A stretch of 42,243 nt of DNA from Facilibium subflavum (GTDB taxonomy: Bacteria > Pseudomonadota > Gammaproteobacteria > Francisellales > Francisellaceae), in contig NZ_QLIT01000007.1 in NCBI RefSeq assembly GCF_003574485.1, positions 1-42,243 of the forward strand, given 5' to 3'. The position numbers and the translations under genes were made by a program. Position 1 is the stretch's first letter; each line of letters opens with the position of its first letter. The notes below the pieces were generated by a model, which saw only the letters and a list, made by a program, of their open reading frames with translations, did not search any database and was not told the origin of the DNA. Below, one piece after another: positions 1 to 8,521 of this stretch.

Positions 1-362
1 TATATGACAGACTTTAATGGGTGTGGAATCAATAAAATAAATACCTGTTTTTCACCTTGAAGAAGATGCATCATAAAACACAAGGGAACAAGCATAGACT
101 TCTGTAGCTCAACAAAGCGGTTGTAGCTGACTGTGTTAGGGAAGCTGTCTTTCATATGTACACAAACATGATCCAGATAAAAATGCTTGAAATTGCGATA
201 GTGACTTTGGTGGAATAATATCATAATTGTCATCACTTCGCTGTCGCTCATAGTTGTTTTACGGTAGCGCTTACGCTGCTGTGTTTCAATTAAGTTTTGT
301 TGCCAGGCTGGCATAAATTCTTTGCAAAAATCATCGACAAAACAAAAGATAAGTTCTAGCAT
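1..362 (-). mobile_element. IS982-family transposase, N-terminal part (runs off the window)
   Basis: The minus-strand frame is open from an ATG at 362 to the window edge, about 120 residues. It reads MLELIFCFVDDFCKEFMPAW, then a segment with SDSEVMTIMILFHQSHYRNF and VSYNRFVEL. This is the usual N-terminus of IS982-type DDE transposases, whose catalytic residues lie further on, outside the window. A GGAG ribosome-binding site sits four bases before the ATG. Because the gene is cut by the window edge, whether it is intact cannot be judged. The terminal inverted repeat should lie between the ATG and about 450 but I could not place it. The family call rests on recognised motifs, not on a search. 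Confidence 0.75.
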
Positions 363-788
363 AATACTCCATGAGGTTGGTTTTTTTGTTTTCAGCTCCA
401 GAAATACCTTTTGGAGAAAAAAATTTCAACCTCATCACAGTATATTTATGCATGCTTTTTAATCTTTTATATCGAACTCACGTTATGTTAAATTCATTAT
501 TCTAAAGCAATTTGTATGCTTTAGAACCAATAAGAATGGTAACTTATATTTTGATGCAATGAGGTCATTGAAAATCAGAACCTTGGTAACCGTTTCTTTT
601 GATTCAACACGTATATTGATCAATGAGCAATCTTGTGTTTGCATGAAGAGTCTATAACGATAATTAAAAGGTAATATAATTATTCGATATGTAAAAGGTT
701 AAAATTAACTTGAGAAACCATTAATTTTCATTTGGAAGCGGGAGTTGGATCTCACACAAACAGACAGAGCCGCTGTTTTATTTAGATT
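363..788. other. 426-bp AT-rich spacer between the IS982 fragment and lpd
   Basis: No convincing gene lies here. Besides the transposase-leader hairpin it holds a second perfect hairpin, TTCTAAAGC (500-508) with GCTTTAGAA (518-526), without a T-run. The stretch 690-788 lies downstream of lpd on its strand, but no good Rho-independent terminator is visible, only a weak AACAG/CTGTT stem near 760-780. The outer end of the IS982 element should be within the first 100 bases, but its exact boundary is not evident. Confidence 0.5.
371..435 (-). repeat. Hairpin in the leader of the IS982 transposase
   Basis: Perfect 9-bp arms ATGAGGTTG (371-379) and CAACCTCAT (427-435) enclose T-rich and A-rich runs that also pair in part, plus an inner CTCCA/TGGAG stem. 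On the minus strand the 3' arm ends just before the transposase ribosome-binding site. It could limit transposase translation from outside transcripts, as leader hairpins do in several IS families. That role is inference. Confidence 0.45.
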
Positions 789-2204
789 TTATTTCTTCTT
801 CGGCGCGTAAATATCCGTAGCCGTACCTTCATAGACTTCTGTGGCTAATGCCAATGTTTCTGATAGCGTTGGGTGCGGATGAATGGTTAATGAGACATCT
901 TCTGCATCACAACCCATTTCAATGGCAAGTGAGGCCTCTGCAATTAATTCACCTGCATTTGGCCCAACGATACCTGCACCGATAATAATATGGTTTTCAT
1001 CATATAAAACCTTCGTCATGCCTTCATTGCGGCCAATACTCAATGAACGGCCACTTGCCGCCCATGGGAACACGCCTTTTTCATATTTAATGCCTTTTTC
1101 TTTGGCTTCCTTTTCAGTAACCCCTGTCCAAGCAACTTCAGGGTCTGTATAAGCAACTGCTGGTATACATTTTGGCTCAAAGTAATGTTTATGCCCTGCA
1201 ATGACTTCAGCAGCGACACGCCCTTCTGGAACAGCCTTGTGTGCAAGCATTGGCTGGCCGATGACATCACCGATTGCAAAGATGTTATCAACATTGGTGC
1301 GAAGCTGTTTATCAACTGGGATAAAGCCTTTTTCATCAACTTTAACACCCGCCTTTTCTGCATCAATAAGCTTACCATTTGGTGCACGCCCTACAGCCAA
1401 TAAAATACGATCAAATTTTTCTGGTTTGTCTGTTGCCTTATCACCTTCCATTGTCACATAAAGACCATCTTTTTTCGCCTCAACATTAGTTACCTTCGTT
1501 TTCAAGCGAATATCATAGCCTTTTTTGGCAACCATTTTCTCATATGGTTTCACGATATCTTTATCAGCAGCACCCATTAATTGATCCATAAACTCAACCA
1601 CCGTAATCTCTGAGCCAAGCTCACTATAGACTTGCGCCATTTCAAGACCAATAATACCACCACCGATCACAAGCATTTTCTTAGGCACTTCTTTCATTTC
1701 TAAAGCACCGGTTGAATCGATAATTCTTGGGTCATCCGGAATAAATGGCAGCTTAATAGAGTGAGAGCCCACCGCAATAATTGCCTGTTCAAAACCAACT
1801 GTTTTAACACCATCTTTAGTTTCAACTGCAATTTCATTTTTTGAGGTGAACTTACCAAAGCCTTCAACGATTTCTACTTTACGTTGTTTGGCCATGCCTT
1901 TTAAGCCCATTGTTAATTGCTTAACAATTTTATCTTTATAATCCAAAATCTTTTCTTTGTCATAAGAAAAATTATCAAACGCAACCAGGCCATCTTTTTG
2001 CAAATGGCGCGCTTCATCAATGACTTTAGCCACATGCAAAAGTGCTTTAGATGGGATACAACCTACATTCAGGCAAACCCCACCAATGTTCTCATAACGC
2101 TCAATTAAAACAACTTTTTTACCCAAATCTGCAGCGCGAAATGCCGCACTGTATCCGCCAGGGCCACTACCTAGTACAACGACTTCAGTCTGAATGTCAC
2201 TCAC
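789..2204 (-). CDS. lpdA: Dihydrolipoyl dehydrogenase (E3) of the pyruvate dehydrogenase complex
   Basis: FAD-dependent E3 reoxidises dihydrolipoyl groups on E2 and passes electrons to NAD+. The 471-residue length is normal. Visible parts, in order: FAD-binding GSGPGGYSAA (12-21); redox disulfide GGVCLNVGCIPSK with C44 and C49; NAD-binding GGGIIGLEMA near 180; second FAD contact IFAIGDV; and C-terminal HPHPTLSE carrying the active-site H444 and E449. The start is GTG, preceded by GAGGA seven bases upstream. It is the last gene of aceE-aceF-lpd, 75 bases after aceF. Since no separate 2-oxoglutarate dehydrogenase genes lie here, it may also serve that complex, as in E. coli; this is inference. 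Confidence 0.96.
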   Translation of the reverse strand: MSDIQTEVVVLGSGPGGYSAAFRAADLGKKVVLIERYENIGGVCLNVGCIPSKALLHVAKVIDEARHLQKDGLVAFDNFSYDKEKILDYKDKIVKQLTMGLKGMAKQRKVEIVEGFGKFTSKNEIAVETKDGVKTVGFEQAIIAVGSHSIKLPFIPDDPRIIDSTGALEMKEVPKKMLVIGGGIIGLEMAQVYSELGSEITVVEFMDQLMGAADKDIVKPYEKMVAKKGYDIRLKTKVTNVEAKKDGLYVTMEGDKATDKPEKFDRILLAVGRAPNGKLIDAEKAGVKVDEKGFIPVDKQLRTNVDNIFAIGDVIGQPMLAHKAVPEGRVAAEVIAGHKHYFEPKCIPAVAYTDPEVAWTGVTEKEAKEKGIKYEKGVFPWAASGRSLSIGRNEGMTKVLYDENHIIIGAGIVGPNAGELIAEASLAIEMGCDAEDVSLTIHPHPTLSETLALATEVYEGTATDIYAPKKK

Positions 2205-2229
2205 TTTTCTATCCTCTTTTTGCTTTGTG

Positions 2230-2249
2230 GCTGATCATAACATATCAGC
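2230..2249 (-). other. Intercistronic hairpin between aceF and lpd
   Basis: Perfect 6-bp arms GCTGAT (2230-2235) and ATCAGC (2244-2249) with an 8-base loop lie in the 75-bp aceF-lpd gap. There is no T-run on the minus strand, so it is not a standard terminator. It could be an mRNA-stability or processing element that adjusts the ratio of E3 to E1/E2. That role is a guess. Confidence 0.3.
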
Positions 2250-2279
2250 ACGCTGACTTGTATTTTTTTGCACAACAAC

Positions 2280-3899
2280 TTACAGCAATATCTCGCGCAA
2301 GTCTGATAATATTGCACAATATTTAGTTAAAAATTGTGCCGCTAATGCGCCATCAATCACCCGATGATCTGTAGATAATGATAATGGTAACATCGTTCTT
2401 GGCACAAAATTTTGGCCATCCCACACAGGCTTGATTGCAGCTTTTGATACACCCATAATTGCCACTTCAGGCATATTAATAATTGGTGTAAATGCTGTGG
2501 TTCCCAAGATACCTAAACTTGAAATGGTAAAAGTTGCACCTTTCATATCATCCGGCTTTAATTTGCCTTCACGCGCTTTTTTCGCCAACGCCATTATCTC
2601 TTTAGAGATCTCTAAAATACCTTTTTTATCAGCATCTTTAACAACTGGAACCATAAGCCCTTTTGGTGTATCTGTTGCAAAACCGATATGGTAATACTTT
2701 TTCATCACCAAAGACTCACCATCTGTACTTAACGAGCTGTTAAAGCGCGGATACGCTTGAAGTGCCGTTGCTGCTGCCTTAATTAAGAAAGAAAGCGGGG
2801 TAATTTTAATGCCCATTTTCTCGGCTGCTGCTTTTTTTGCTTTCCTAAAATCTTCCAGATCCGTAATATCTGCATCATCATAAAACGTAACATGTGGAAT
2901 TTTCACCCAGTTACGTGCAAGGTTTTTTGCACTTAATTTATTAATGCGTGATAACGCTTCAACTTCAATCTCACCAAATTTAGCAAAGTCAACTTGTGGA
3001 TCAGGTAATAATTCCAAACCAGCACCTGAACTAACTTGCCCTGTTTGCACTTTTGTTACCGCGTTTTTAATATAGGCCTCACAATCTTCTTTGGTGATGC
3101 GCCCTTTTCTGCCTGTTGGTGTAACGCGTGACAAATCAACGCCAAGTATGCGCGCTAAACGACGAACTGCAGGAGAGGCAGGAGCTTTACTGTTATCGAT
3201 TTCATCAGCAGCAATTTTTTGTGTTTGTGGCGCTTGTTGTGATTGTGTTTTTTCTACTGATGGCTTTTCATCCGTTGAGGCTTTTGTTGATGATTGATTT
3301 TGTGCTGATGACTTGGCATCTTTGGCTTCTAATACCAAAACCAAATCACCTTCTGATACTTTATCGCCGACATTAATCTTGATATCAACAACCTTTCCAG
3401 ATGCAGGTGATGGGATTTCCATCGAGGCTTTGTCAGTCTCAAGCGTTGCCAATGAGTCTTCTTCTTTTATTTCATCTCCAACGCTGACGTTGACTTCAAT
3501 CACATCAACCTCTTTATAATCACCAATATCCGGCACGGTAACATCGATTGTTGTACGACCAGATGCCTCATCTTGTTCTGATTCATCCTGCTTTGATTTA
3601 TCTTGTAACGCATCTTTACCTGACTTTTCGCCTTCATCAGGCTGATCAGCCTTATTTTTTTGATCCGTTTCAACGCTTAAAATCACCGCGCCTTCAGAAA
3701 CCTTATCACCCTCTTTAACCATAATTTCTTTGACAACACCAGCAAAAGGCGCTGGCACTTCCATTGAGGCTTTATCCGTTTCCAAGGTAATTAACGAATC
3801 CTCTTCTTGTATTTTATCGCCGACTTTAACGTTGACTTCAATTACATCAACATCCTTATAATCACCGATATCTGGAACTTTGACTTGTTCTAATGCCAT
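2280..3899 (-). CDS. aceF: Dihydrolipoamide acetyltransferase (E2) of pyruvate dehydrogenase
   Basis: The E2 core transfers the acetyl group from lipoyl-lysine to CoA. Of 539 residues, two N-terminal lipoyl domains are visible, each with TDKASME; the lipoylated lysines are K43 and K157. Charged/Gln-rich linkers follow (about 78-117 and 195-235). The peripheral subunit-binding domain spans about 240-277 (ASPAVRRLARILGV to GRITKEDC). The catalytic domain ends with STDHRVIDG, whose H512 and D516 are the active-site pair. E. coli AceF has three lipoyl domains; two is common in other gammaproteobacteria. The ATG follows GAGGAAAG. The gene starts 30 bases after aceE, consistent with one operon. Confidence 0.96.
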   Translation of the reverse strand: MALEQVKVPDIGDYKDVDVIEVNVKVGDKIQEEDSLITLETDKASMEVPAPFAGVVKEIMVKEGDKVSEGAVILSVETDQKNKADQPDEGEKSGKDALQDKSKQDESEQDEASGRTTIDVTVPDIGDYKEVDVIEVNVSVGDEIKEEDSLATLETDKASMEIPSPASGKVVDIKINVGDKVSEGDLVLVLEAKDAKSSAQNQSSTKASTDEKPSVEKTQSQQAPQTQKIAADEIDNSKAPASPAVRRLARILGVDLSRVTPTGRKGRITKEDCEAYIKNAVTKVQTGQVSSGAGLELLPDPQVDFAKFGEIEVEALSRINKLSAKNLARNWVKIPHVTFYDDADITDLEDFRKAKKAAAEKMGIKITPLSFLIKAAATALQAYPRFNSSLSTDGESLVMKKYYHIGFATDTPKGLMVPVVKDADKKGILEISKEIMALAKKAREGKLKPDDMKGATFTISSLGILGTTAFTPIINMPEVAIMGVSKAAIKPVWDGQNFVPRTMLPLSLSTDHRVIDGALAAQFLTKYCAILSDLREILL

Positions 3900-3929
3900 T
3901 GTCTACTTTCCTCTTTTATGCTCGTTTGC

Positions 3930-6611
3930 TTAATGGTATGCAGGATCATTTTTATTTGCATCAATACCATACTTTTCCATTGCTTTTTCCACAACATCAA
4001 GGTTGATGGCGCCCTCTTTTAATAAGCCATTTAATGCAGCTATGGCAACATAATAACGATCCACCTCAAAAAAGCTTCTTAAATTTTCACGCGAATCAGA
4101 TCGCCCATAACCATCTGTGCCAAGTGCCGTATAGTTTTGTGGCATAAACTCACGCAATTGCTCAGTATAAAGCTTAATATAATCGGTTGATGCAACCACA
4201 GGTCCATGATGCCCTTTTAAACATTTTTCAATATGGCTTTCTTGAGGTTTTTTGCCAGGGTTTAGCATGTTATAACGCGCCACTTTTCGCCCATCACGAT
4301 AAAGCTCGTTGGCACTTGTCATACTCCAAATATCACAGGTAACACCGAAGTCTTTTTCTAACAACTCAGCCGCAGCCTCAACTTCACGTAAAATCGTGCC
4401 TGAGCCCATTAACTGAACATGTTTTTTAGTCGCGGGTTTTTTCGCTGATTTTAATAAATATAATCCTTTGATGATATCTTCTTTCACCCCTTCTGGCATC
4501 GCACCATGCGGATAATTTTCATTCATCAATGTAATATAATAAAAGACTTCCTCACCTTTAACATACATCCGATGCATGCCATCACCTAAAATAACAGCCA
4601 GCTCGTAAGCATAGGTTGGGTCATAAGAAATACAACTTGGAATAAGCCCAGCTTGAATATGACTATGGCCATCTTCGTGCTGAAGCCCTTCGCCATTTAG
4701 CGTCGTTCTACCTGCTGTGCCACCTAATAAAAATCCCTTTGCATGTGAGTCCCCCGCTGCCCAGGCCAAATCACCAATACGTTGAAAACCAAACATAGAA
4801 TAATAAATATAAAACGGAATCATTGGTATACGATGCACACTGTAGGAGGTTGCCGCAGCAAGCCATGAACAAAAACCACCGGCCTCATTAATACCATCTT
4901 GAATAATCTGCCCATCGACAGACTCCTTATAATACATTACCTGTTTTTTATCTTCAGGTGTATACTGCTGGCCACGTGGATTATAAATCCCTAACTGACG
5001 AAACAACCCTTCCATACCAAAAGTACGTGATTCATCTACAGTTACAGGCACCAAGTGATCTTTAAGATCCTTTTGTCGTGTTAAATTAACAAACATACGC
5101 ACAAAAGCAGTCGTTGTTGAGAACTCGCGATCACCGCTTGTTTCTAAAAACAACTTACCGAAATCTTTATAATCTGGAATTGGTAAAGCGTCATTATTTT
5201 CAAAACGCGCTGGCGCATATCCCCCTAAATCTTGGCGCTTTTTATGCAGATATTTATCCTCTTTGGATCCCTTTTCAAACTTTAGAAAGTCCATATTTTC
5301 AATCTGCGCATCTGATGCCGGCACATTAAAACGATCACGAATATAGGTTAAAGCCTTTGTATCTAATTTTTTGACATTGTGCGCAATATTTTTTGATTCT
5401 CCCCACTCACCAAGACCATAGCCTTTCACTGTCATTGGCAAAATAAGCGTGGGTTTACCTGTATCATTATTGGTTGCACGCTGATAAGCCGCATAGACTT
5501 TTACCGGATCGTGCCCACCACGCATTAAATTTTGTAAATCTTCATCGGTATAATCTGCCGCCATCGCCTCTAAATCAGGATCACCACCAAAAAGGATCTT
5601 ACGCAAATCTTCACCACCATGCGCACTGGCAAATTGCATTTGTCCGTCATTAAGTGCTGCCAAACGTTTTTGTAGTTTGCCATTTTTATCCTGTGCAAAT
5701 AAAGGCTCCCAGTTGCTTCCCCAAAGTACCTTAATTACATTCCAACCAGCACCTTCAAAGATTTGGGCAAATTCTTCTACAACCTTGCCATTACCATCAA
5801 CCAAGCCATCAAGACGTTGAAGGTTGCAATTGATCACAAAGATTAAATTATCCAAGCCCTCACGTGCAGCACGATTAATCGCACCTAATGACTCTGGCTC
5901 ATCCATTTCACCATCACCACAAAAAGCCCAGACTTTACGGTTAGCCGTATCAGCAAGTTTGCGCGCGTGCAAATATTTCATAAAACGCGCCTGATAAATG
6001 GCTTGTAATGGCCCAAGTCCCATGGAAACGGTTGGAAATTGCCAATAATCTGGCTGTAGATAAGGATGTGGATAGGAAGACAAACCTTTATCACCTTTAA
6101 ATGCCTGTTGGCGGAAATTACTTAACTGCTCTTGGCTTAAACGTCCTTCCAAATAAGATCGTGCATAAATAACCGGTGTTGTGTGGCCTTGATAAAAAAC
6201 CAAATCACCAGCCTGGTCTTTACTTGGTGCCTGAAAAAAATGGTTAAACCCTACTTCATATAAGGTCATGATTGATGCACCTGAACCAATATGACCACCT
6301 AATGTGCCATCTTTTTTATTGGCTTTAGCGACCATTACAGCGGCATTCCAACGGTTTAAATTCTCAATTTTTCTTTCGATTTCCAAATCACCTGGATATT
6401 CTGGCTGCTCACTGACTGAAATCGTGTTGGCAAAAGTGACTTGTTTTGGTGAACCATAGGCATTTGACAGCCCAATTTCACCGGCTTTATTTAATAGTTG
6501 ATTCATTAAGAATACCGCGCGATCCTTGCCTTCACGCTCAATAACATCACCAAATGCTTCCAGCCACTCGTTGGTTTCTGTCACATCAATATCTTGAAGA
6601 AATTCAGACAC
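3930..6611 (-). CDS. aceE: Pyruvate dehydrogenase E1 component, homodimeric type
   Basis: ThDP-dependent E1 decarboxylates pyruvate and reductively acetylates the lipoyl domains of AceF. The length, 893 residues, matches the homodimeric AceE family (E. coli 887). The ThDP/Mg2+ motif is visible as GDGEMDEPESLGAINRA with the closing NCNLQRLDG about 30 residues on, and GHIGSGASIMTLYEVGFNHF lies near the N-terminus. The start codon is GTG, supported by GGGAGG five bases upstream. It heads aceE-aceF-lpd. The regulator gene pdhR, which precedes aceE in E. coli, is absent; the upstream neighbour is an unrelated hydrolase. The 177-bp upstream gap should contain the promoter, but no clear -35/-10 pair was found. 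Confidence 0.97.
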   Translation of the reverse strand: MSEFLQDIDVTETNEWLEAFGDVIEREGKDRAVFLMNQLLNKAGEIGLSNAYGSPKQVTFANTISVSEQPEYPGDLEIERKIENLNRWNAAVMVAKANKKDGTLGGHIGSGASIMTLYEVGFNHFFQAPSKDQAGDLVFYQGHTTPVIYARSYLEGRLSQEQLSNFRQQAFKGDKGLSSYPHPYLQPDYWQFPTVSMGLGPLQAIYQARFMKYLHARKLADTANRKVWAFCGDGEMDEPESLGAINRAAREGLDNLIFVINCNLQRLDGLVDGNGKVVEEFAQIFEGAGWNVIKVLWGSNWEPLFAQDKNGKLQKRLAALNDGQMQFASAHGGEDLRKILFGGDPDLEAMAADYTDEDLQNLMRGGHDPVKVYAAYQRATNNDTGKPTLILPMTVKGYGLGEWGESKNIAHNVKKLDTKALTYIRDRFNVPASDAQIENMDFLKFEKGSKEDKYLHKKRQDLGGYAPARFENNDALPIPDYKDFGKLFLETSGDREFSTTTAFVRMFVNLTRQKDLKDHLVPVTVDESRTFGMEGLFRQLGIYNPRGQQYTPEDKKQVMYYKESVDGQIIQDGINEAGGFCSWLAAATSYSVHRIPMIPFYIYYSMFGFQRIGDLAWAAGDSHAKGFLLGGTAGRTTLNGEGLQHEDGHSHIQAGLIPSCISYDPTYAYELAVILGDGMHRMYVKGEEVFYYITLMNENYPHGAMPEGVKEDIIKGLYLLKSAKKPATKKHVQLMGSGTILREVEAAAELLEKDFGVTCDIWSMTSANELYRDGRKVARYNMLNPGKKPQESHIEKCLKGHHGPVVASTDYIKLYTEQLREFMPQNYTALGTDGYGRSDSRENLRSFFEVDRYYVAIAALNGLLKEGAINLDVVEKAMEKYGIDANKNDPAYH

Positions 6612-6788
6612 AATTGCCTCCCATAAATTTTCACTGCCTCTGATACTTTGTACTGTTATAAAGCCATGCTTATTAAAACAATAACAACAAATAGAGGTAT
6701 TTTAATTTGGCACAATTATAAACGCTCAAGCAACGAAAATATAGGAGTATTAGCACTTTTACGCTATATGCTTTTGATATGCATATCA

Positions 6789-8300
6789 TCACCTTGCAAG
6801 CATTCGACCATTATAAAGCGTTTCTTTTGCATCCTTATCTGCAAGCACAGAAAGATCGGTATTGGTAAAAGTTAAAAGGTCATGATAAGCAATATGCTTA
6901 TTTGAGATATAAAGCTCACACTTAATTATTTTTTTAAATTTGTTATATCTTGCACCACCATTGATCAAATTAAGTAAATTCCTCCCTGTCCTTGTTATAG
7001 GATTTCCCCCTCTTACTACCAATGCAACCGTAATAATCCTCATCAAGTAATGCCTACTAAACGCATAAGAGTCTATAATTTCTGGATCTTCCTGAGCATC
7101 AAAGCAAATATCTGCTTTTATCTGCTTTAGCCATTTTGATTTCCGATCAGTACGAAAAGGCGTTTTTGAATACCACCCTGTTGGCATAATATTATCAACC
7201 AGCGCAATAAGATCGCTATTTTTTACATTTTTAGCTATAGGAAAAGCACTTTGTCTTTGTATCCTATCCAAAATTTCAAGATCATGGACATAGTTTGCTC
7301 TATACTTTGAAGAGTAGTAGCTTCCTCCTGAATAACGCCATAACCTACTAATTGTTCTTGGTAAATAAGTGAGAGATTTACTGACTGGATCTGGCTCATA
7401 ATATTCATCACGCTGCCTTGACAGCGCGAATAAGTATGGAGACTGATCAAAAACTTTTCTTGAAGCAATAATATTACAGACGTCTATGGCTGCTTGGCAG
7501 ATTCTTTTTTCATGGCGCCTTTCCACATAAGCAATTTGTTTATGATCGCCATTGATAAAGTGCAGGTAACAGTTTACCTGATCGTCAATTAAAAGTGGCT
7601 TGCTTTGCAGATCTTTCCTGATATATTTCACTGGTAGCTGTGGAGAAAACTCAGCTCTTCTTTCAGTACATGCATAAAAAATATCGCATAACGCCACATT
7701 GGAATTAATTTTATAGGGCAAAATTCTATTACCTTGATATGCCTCAAGGTTAAATTTCTCAACACTCCCTACCGTCCCACCAGCAACAGGGTCAACAAGA
7801 GCAAGATAAGCAACAGAGATATTAGCACCAGCCATCCGTGCAGCAAGCGAAATTGCTGTAATTGCACCACGAGAATAACCTAGAATATAAAAAACAGTAT
7901 CATTGTCTTCATCATTCAGAAATTGCACCAGCTGAAATGCACAGTGAATATTATACAGCCACCCATTCCCAAATAGTTGATTAATTGTATTTAATGACCA
8001 GATGTCTTCTGAAAATATTTTTTTATCCCCGCCCCCTGGTGTTTTATATGTATACCCTTCCCACTGACAGCTCTCTGCACCAGGCCCTGGAAAATATGCC
8101 TTAACATCACTCATGCCAGCAAGTTCATTTCTCTGCGCGGGCAATGCATTAATATTTAATAAATTCAAACCTAAGGGCTTTATATCTTCAGCCTGGCAGT
8201 GTATAAAAAGCTCTGCAATAATATCCCTGCCAATTTTTTGTTCTTGTTGCGAGTTAATATTGCTGCCGGTCCCATCAAAAAAAATATAACAACGCTTCAT
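6789..8300 (-). CDS. DUF2235-type alpha/beta hydrolase (Tle1-like phospholipase fold), possible effector
   Basis: 503 residues. The N-terminal half has every landmark of DUF2235/Tle1 hydrolases: IFFDGTGSN at 6-14; nucleophile elbow GYSRGA with S143; LVDPVAG with D170 as likely acid; CTERRAEFSP at 211-220, matching the family DERRxxFxP segment; and NGDHKQIAYV with H253 as likely base. The catalytic triad therefore looks complete. The C-terminal 230 residues show nothing I recognise. There is no signal peptide or membrane segment. Family members include type VI secreted phospholipases and uncharacterised proteins. No secretion, immunity or VgrG gene is adjacent, so the substrate and an effector role are unproven. 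It is flanked by aceE and divergent tamA and is probably monocistronic. Confidence 0.75.
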   Translation of the reverse strand: MKRCYIFFDGTGSNINSQQEQKIGRDIIAELFIHCQAEDIKPLGLNLLNINALPAQRNELAGMSDVKAYFPGPGAESCQWEGYTYKTPGGGDKKIFSEDIWSLNTINQLFGNGWLYNIHCAFQLVQFLNDEDNDTVFYILGYSRGAITAISLAARMAGANISVAYLALVDPVAGGTVGSVEKFNLEAYQGNRILPYKINSNVALCDIFYACTERRAEFSPQLPVKYIRKDLQSKPLLIDDQVNCYLHFINGDHKQIAYVERRHEKRICQAAIDVCNIIASRKVFDQSPYLFALSRQRDEYYEPDPVSKSLTYLPRTISRLWRYSGGSYYSSKYRANYVHDLEILDRIQRQSAFPIAKNVKNSDLIALVDNIMPTGWYSKTPFRTDRKSKWLKQIKADICFDAQEDPEIIDSYAFSRHYLMRIITVALVVRGGNPITRTGRNLLNLINGGARYNKFKKIIKCELYISNKHIAYHDLLTFTNTDLSVLADKDAKETLYNGRMLAR

Positions 8301-8462
8301 ACCCTATATCCATTATATGGTTTAAAATCATCTACAAAGAGTGTCTCTATAGTACCACCAACAGGTTAACAAAAAAACAAAATTGTGAAAAAAAACAACA
8401 AAAAACACCCATTATTTGCCAATTAGAAAAATTATATTGGTCCCATTTTCTAGCCATATTCA

Positions 8463-8492
8463 CTGTCAAATAAATAGCTGACAGTATATAAT
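8463..8492 (+). promoter_or_regulatory. Candidate tamA promoter with a dyad between -35 and -10
   Basis: TGTCAA (8464-8469), a 17-base spacer and a perfect TATAAT (8487-8492) lie about 30 bases before the tamA start. A 6-bp dyad CTGTCA/TGACAG (8463-8468, 8479-8484) overlaps the -35 and spacer and could be an operator. The match is by eye; the -35 is only a partial match to consensus. Confidence 0.4.
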
Positions 8493-8521
8493 TTTCACTA
8501 AGAGCAATAAAAAATTCTGGC

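Noticed and set aside
883-1152. Plus-strand open frames opposite lpd, aceF and aceE
   Set aside because: They are antisense shadows of long, well-recognised genes, lack ribosome-binding sites and have no protein-like motifs.
6648-6875. 75-codon plus-strand frame overlapping the aceE upstream region
   Set aside because: It overlaps the 3' end of the DUF2235 gene antisense, has no ribosome-binding site and no recognisable features.
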